A DNA stretch of 64,000 nt from an uncultured Haliea sp. Lineage in GTDB: Bacteria; Pseudomonadota; Gammaproteobacteria; Pseudomonadales; Halieaceae. The translations under genes and the position numbers were made by a program. Under the pieces are notes generated by a model. That model did not search any database and was not told the origin of the DNA. It saw only the letters and a list, made by a program, of their open reading frames with translations. The stretch is taken from assembly GCA_913062625.1 (NCBI GenBank), contig CAJXWP010000002.1:62001-126000 (forward strand). Direction: 5' to 3'. Numbering within the stretch: the stretch's first letter is position 1; each line of letters opens with the position of its first letter. Shown here piece after piece: positions 61,494-64,000 of the stretch.

Positions 61494-62276
61494 ATGAGTG
61501 AAATACCGATCTTAGTACGCATCGACGGCCACGTTGGTGTTATCAGTATCAACCGCCCTGAGAAGCACAATGCCATGGACGACCTGGCCCAGGCGGCCTT
61601 CCTTGAGGCAGTGCAGAGCATGATCGGGGACCGGGAAGTTCGGGCGATTGTGCTGCGCGGCGAGGGCAAGTCCTTTTGCGCCGGCAGGGACACCTCGGTT
61701 CTGGGGCAGCGCCCGGAGGGGGAGAGTGATTACGACTACGTACGCCGGGCCCAGCAGATTCAGCACTGTCTGCTGGACTGCCCCAAGCCGATTATTGCCG
61801 CGGTTCGTGGAGCAGCTATCGGTGGCGGTTTTGAGTTTGCGTTGGCAGCAGATATGCGCGTGGTGGGTCGGTCCGCCAAAATGAGCTTGCCTGAGATTAT
61901 TTACGGATTGCTCCCGGACATGGGGGGAACCCAGACCCTGATGTCGATGATAGGCCGCGCTCGCACCAAGTATTATGTGATGACGGGCAATACCATTAGT
62001 GGCGAGGAAGCCTTCGATATGGGCATTGCCGACTGGCTCGAAGAGGATGACCAGGTGGATGAAAAGGCCATGGAGATCGCCGGTGAAATTGCCGCTAGAC
62101 CACCCCAGAACGTGAAGATGGCCAAAGCCCTGGTGGACCAGTTCTGGATGGGTGGTATCAAACGCGGCTTGAACCAGGAACTCAATAGCATTACCGCGCT
62201 GTTCAAGACTGAGGATTACGCAGAGGCCCGGACCGCGCTGAAAGAAAAGCGTGATCCTCGCTTCAAAGGTAAATAG
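61494..62276 (+). CDS. Enoyl-CoA hydratase/isomerase
   Basis: 260 residues. INRPEKHNAMDDLAQAAF, SFCAGRDTSVLG, AAVRGAAIGGGFEFALAAD and SLPEIIYGLLPDMGGTQTLMS show the crotonase core; a D replaces the second catalytic-glutamate-type position (PDMGG), which may point to a different reaction than hydration. The ATG lies 5 bases after the ligase stop. Second crotonase in this plus-strand run. Confidence 0.9.
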   Translation: MSEIPILVRIDGHVGVISINRPEKHNAMDDLAQAAFLEAVQSMIGDREVRAIVLRGEGKSFCAGRDTSVLGQRPEGESDYDYVRRAQQIQHCLLDCPKPIIAAVRGAAIGGGFEFALAADMRVVGRSAKMSLPEIIYGLLPDMGGTQTLMSMIGRARTKYYVMTGNTISGEEAFDMGIADWLEEDDQVDEKAMEIAGEIAARPPQNVKMAKALVDQFWMGGIKRGLNQELNSITALFKTEDYAEARTALKEKRDPRFKGK

Positions 62277-62302
62277 CCAAGGGCAAATAGGAGACAGACA
62301 CC

Positions 62303-63178
62303 ATGCCGCTTTCCAACCCCCCCGAATACGGCCAGAGCATGTTGCCAGCGGGCACATACGCCGGACAGGTGGTACTTATTACCGGCGGCGGCACTGGCCT
62401 GGGTAAGGCCATGGCGCTGGAGTTCGCCCGTCTGGGTGCTGCTATCGCGATCATAAGCCGCAAGCCGGAGCACCTCGAGTCGGGGATGGCTGCCATTCGT
62501 GAACTCGGTGGCGAGGTTGCTGCCGTGCCCTGTGATATTCGTGACCCGGATCAGATCGCCAGGGCTTTCGACCAGATCGAGGAAGCTATCGGCCCGGTGA
62601 CCGTCCTGGTGAATAATGCCGCGGCGAATTTTCCCGTGGCGGCAGAGACAATGAGCGCCAACGCCTGGAGGACAGTCACCCAGATCGTTTTGGACGGCAC
62701 GTTTTTCTGCGCCACTGAGTTTACTCGCCGGCGGCTGGTCGCGGGTGAGGGTGGGGCGATTCTCAATATCGGTGCCACCTATTCCTGGACCGGCGGGCCG
62801 GGCACCGCCCATTCGGCTGCGGCCAAGGCGGGTGTGACCAACCTGACCCAGTCCTTGGCGGTGGAGTGGGCACCGGACGATATCCGCGTGAACTGCCTGG
62901 CCCCGGGGTTATTCCTCAACGAGGATCACCCTGACAACCTGGTCAAGGGCGTGAAAGGCGGTGCGGGGCGTGAGTCCAGCCGACCGGCATCCCGGGTGCC
63001 GGCGGGTCGAACCGGCGCTATGCATGAATTGGGCTGGGCGGCCACGTACCTATGCTCGCCATTCGCTGGCTACATAACCGGCCACACACTGGTGGTTGAT
63101 GGGGCCAACTGGTTGCGCCGTTCACTGGTCATGCCGGAATTTGAAACCGTAAGAGACACGATCGCGCCGCGGTTGTGA
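62303..63178 (+). CDS. SDR-family protein, 2,4-dienoyl-CoA reductase-like
   Basis: 291 residues. The nucleotide motif VVLITGGGTGLGKAMALEF, ISRKPEH (NADP-type arginine), VNNAAANF and, in the catalytic block, GTAHSAAKAGVTNLTQ. The usual YxxxK tyrosine is replaced by histidine, as in peroxisomal-type 2,4-dienoyl-CoA reductases. The ending ITGHTLVVDGANWLRR is also of this type. It would remove a double bond from a dienoyl-CoA or enoyl-CoA with NADPH during degradation of an unsaturated or branched chain. Confidence 0.82.
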   Translation: MPLSNPPEYGQSMLPAGTYAGQVVLITGGGTGLGKAMALEFARLGAAIAIISRKPEHLESGMAAIRELGGEVAAVPCDIRDPDQIARAFDQIEEAIGPVTVLVNNAAANFPVAAETMSANAWRTVTQIVLDGTFFCATEFTRRRLVAGEGGAILNIGATYSWTGGPGTAHSAAAKAGVTNLTQSLAVEWAPDDIRVNCLAPGLFLNEDHPDNLVKGVKGGAGRESSRPASRVPAGRTGAMHELGWAATYLCSPFAGYITGHTLVVDGANWLRRSLVMPEFETVRDTIAPRL

Positions 63179-63202
63179 CAACAGTGTATATGGAGAATAA
63201 CG

Positions 63203-63997
63203 ATGTTTGGTAATGACTATAAATCTCGCCGTGTGGTGGTCACCGGTGCGGCATCAGGTATGGGAGCTGAGGCGTGCAAACTCCTGCTCGAGTGCGGTGC
63301 CGAGGTAATCGGGGCGGATATTAACGCCATTGATAATCCTGCTATCACCGGTTACCAGATGAACCTGATGGAACAGGTCAGCATCGACGCCTTTGTCGCT
63401 GAGTTGGAAGATGAATCTATCTATGCCGTATTCTGCTGCGCGGGCCTCCCCCAGACATTTCCGCCGGTCGACGTTGTACAGGTAAATTTCCTGGGTAATC
63501 GCTATCTGATTGAGGGGATCCTCCCGAAGCTGCAAGCTGAGAGTGCTGTTGCAGTCATCACCTCGATGACCTTGGGTTGGGTGCAGGATGCAGAGCGCCT
63601 GTCGCCGTTAATTAACAGCGCCACCATGGAAGAGGGGCGCGCCTGGGTTGAGGATAGCCTGGAGAATCTTGGCGACTCCTACATTGCAGCCAAACACGCA
63701 CTCGCTGCCTGGGCGACCATCAACAGTACTCGCTATATTCAGCGCGGTACCCGTTTGAATGTGCTGTGCCCGGGAATCACCCAAACGCCCATGCTGGCTT
63801 CATTCTTTGAGGCGGCACCCGAGGCGATGGCGATGTTGCCGCAGCCACTAGGCCGTGAGACTACGGCGGAGGAGCAGGCATTTGCCATGCTGTTCCTCAA
63901 TCATCCCCGTGCAAGTGCATTGGTCGGGCTTAGCCTATATAACGATGGAGGCTCACAGGCTGCCATATTGTCGGCGGCAGCTGCGGGATTGATGTAA
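63203..63997 (+). CDS. Short-chain dehydrogenase/reductase
   Basis: 264 residues, ending 3 bases before the window edge. VVVTGAASGMGAEACKLLL, IGADINAID (NAD-type aspartate), VFCCAGLPQT, and the YxxxK pair in YIAAKHALAAWATI; LVGLSLYNDGGSQAA at the end. Shape resembles 3-alpha-hydroxysteroid/7-alpha-hydroxysteroid dehydrogenase-like SDRs, without a full NNAG motif. It continues the plus-strand run, so the operon probably extends beyond the window. Confidence 0.88.
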   Translation: MFGNDYKSRRVVVTGAASGMGAEACKLLLECGAEVIGADINAIDNPAITGYQMNLMEQVSIDAFVAELEDESIYAVFCCAGLPQTFPPVDVVQVNFLGNRYLIEGILPKLQAESAVAVITSMTLGWVQDAERLSPLINSATMEEGRAWVEDSLENLGDSYIAAKHALAAWATINSTRYIQRGTRLNVLCPGITQTPMLASFFEAAPEAMAMLPQPLGRETTAEEQAFAMLFLNHPRASALVGLSLYNDGGSQAAILSAAAAGLM

Positions 63998-64000
63998 TGG

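Overview
The window looks like chromosomal DNA from a heterotrophic, probably marine gammaproteobacterium (Cellvibrionales/Halieaceae-like is my inference from gene content: a TonB receptor, many acyl-CoA enzymes, Tat-exported flavoproteins, RAYT-type repeats). It is gene-dense with moderate GC, and almost everything is catabolism of amines or of a hydrophobic, probably cyclic, carbon compound. I saw no tRNA, rRNA, CRISPR or phage genes.

Region 1 (1-21.5 kb) is an amine/polyamine module. It holds a partial glutamine-synthetase-family enzyme, a SpuC-like putrescine aminotransferase, LuxR and LysR regulators, a beta-alanine-type aminotransferase, an aldehyde dehydrogenase and a PuuB-like flavin oxidase. 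These are followed by two paralogous Tat-exported flavoproteins of the spermidine dehydrogenase type. The second sits in a run with a TonB receptor, a secreted cupin, a membrane protein, an acyl-CoA ligase and another aldehyde dehydrogenase. A TetR gene divergent from the first SpdH paralogue faces two perfect palindromes 22 bp apart.

Region 2 (21.5-26.8 kb) is a patchwork. Three about 139-bp direct copies of a short element with inverted ends carry the C-terminal tail of a RAYT-like transposase. They bracket an amidohydrolase and an alpha/beta hydrolase. Gene remnants lie nearby, including the heme-region end of a cytochrome P450.

Region 3 (25-64 kb) is a large degradation locus: P450, rubredoxin, alcohol and aldehyde dehydrogenases, SDRs, a Baeyer-Villiger-type monooxygenase, a BKACE-type cleavage enzyme, four acyl-CoA ligases (one of them in region 1), one fused and one split acyl-CoA dehydrogenase pair, a thiolase-like/crotonase fusion, a MaoC-type hydratase, crotonases and a cytoplasmic molybdopterin oxidoreductase. 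Together they suggest hydroxylation, oxidation to a ketone, oxygen insertion and ring opening, CoA activation and beta-oxidation of an alicyclic or isoprenoid substrate. The substrate cannot be named from sequence.

A palindromic AGTATACT element recurs in front of most transcription units of region 3 and suggests one regulon. The least expected members are two AveC (spirocyclase)-like membrane proteins flanking a TetR gene, and a UGSC-type selenoprotein candidate with an in-frame UGA and a SECIS-like hairpin, followed by a shortened companion gene and a strong terminator.
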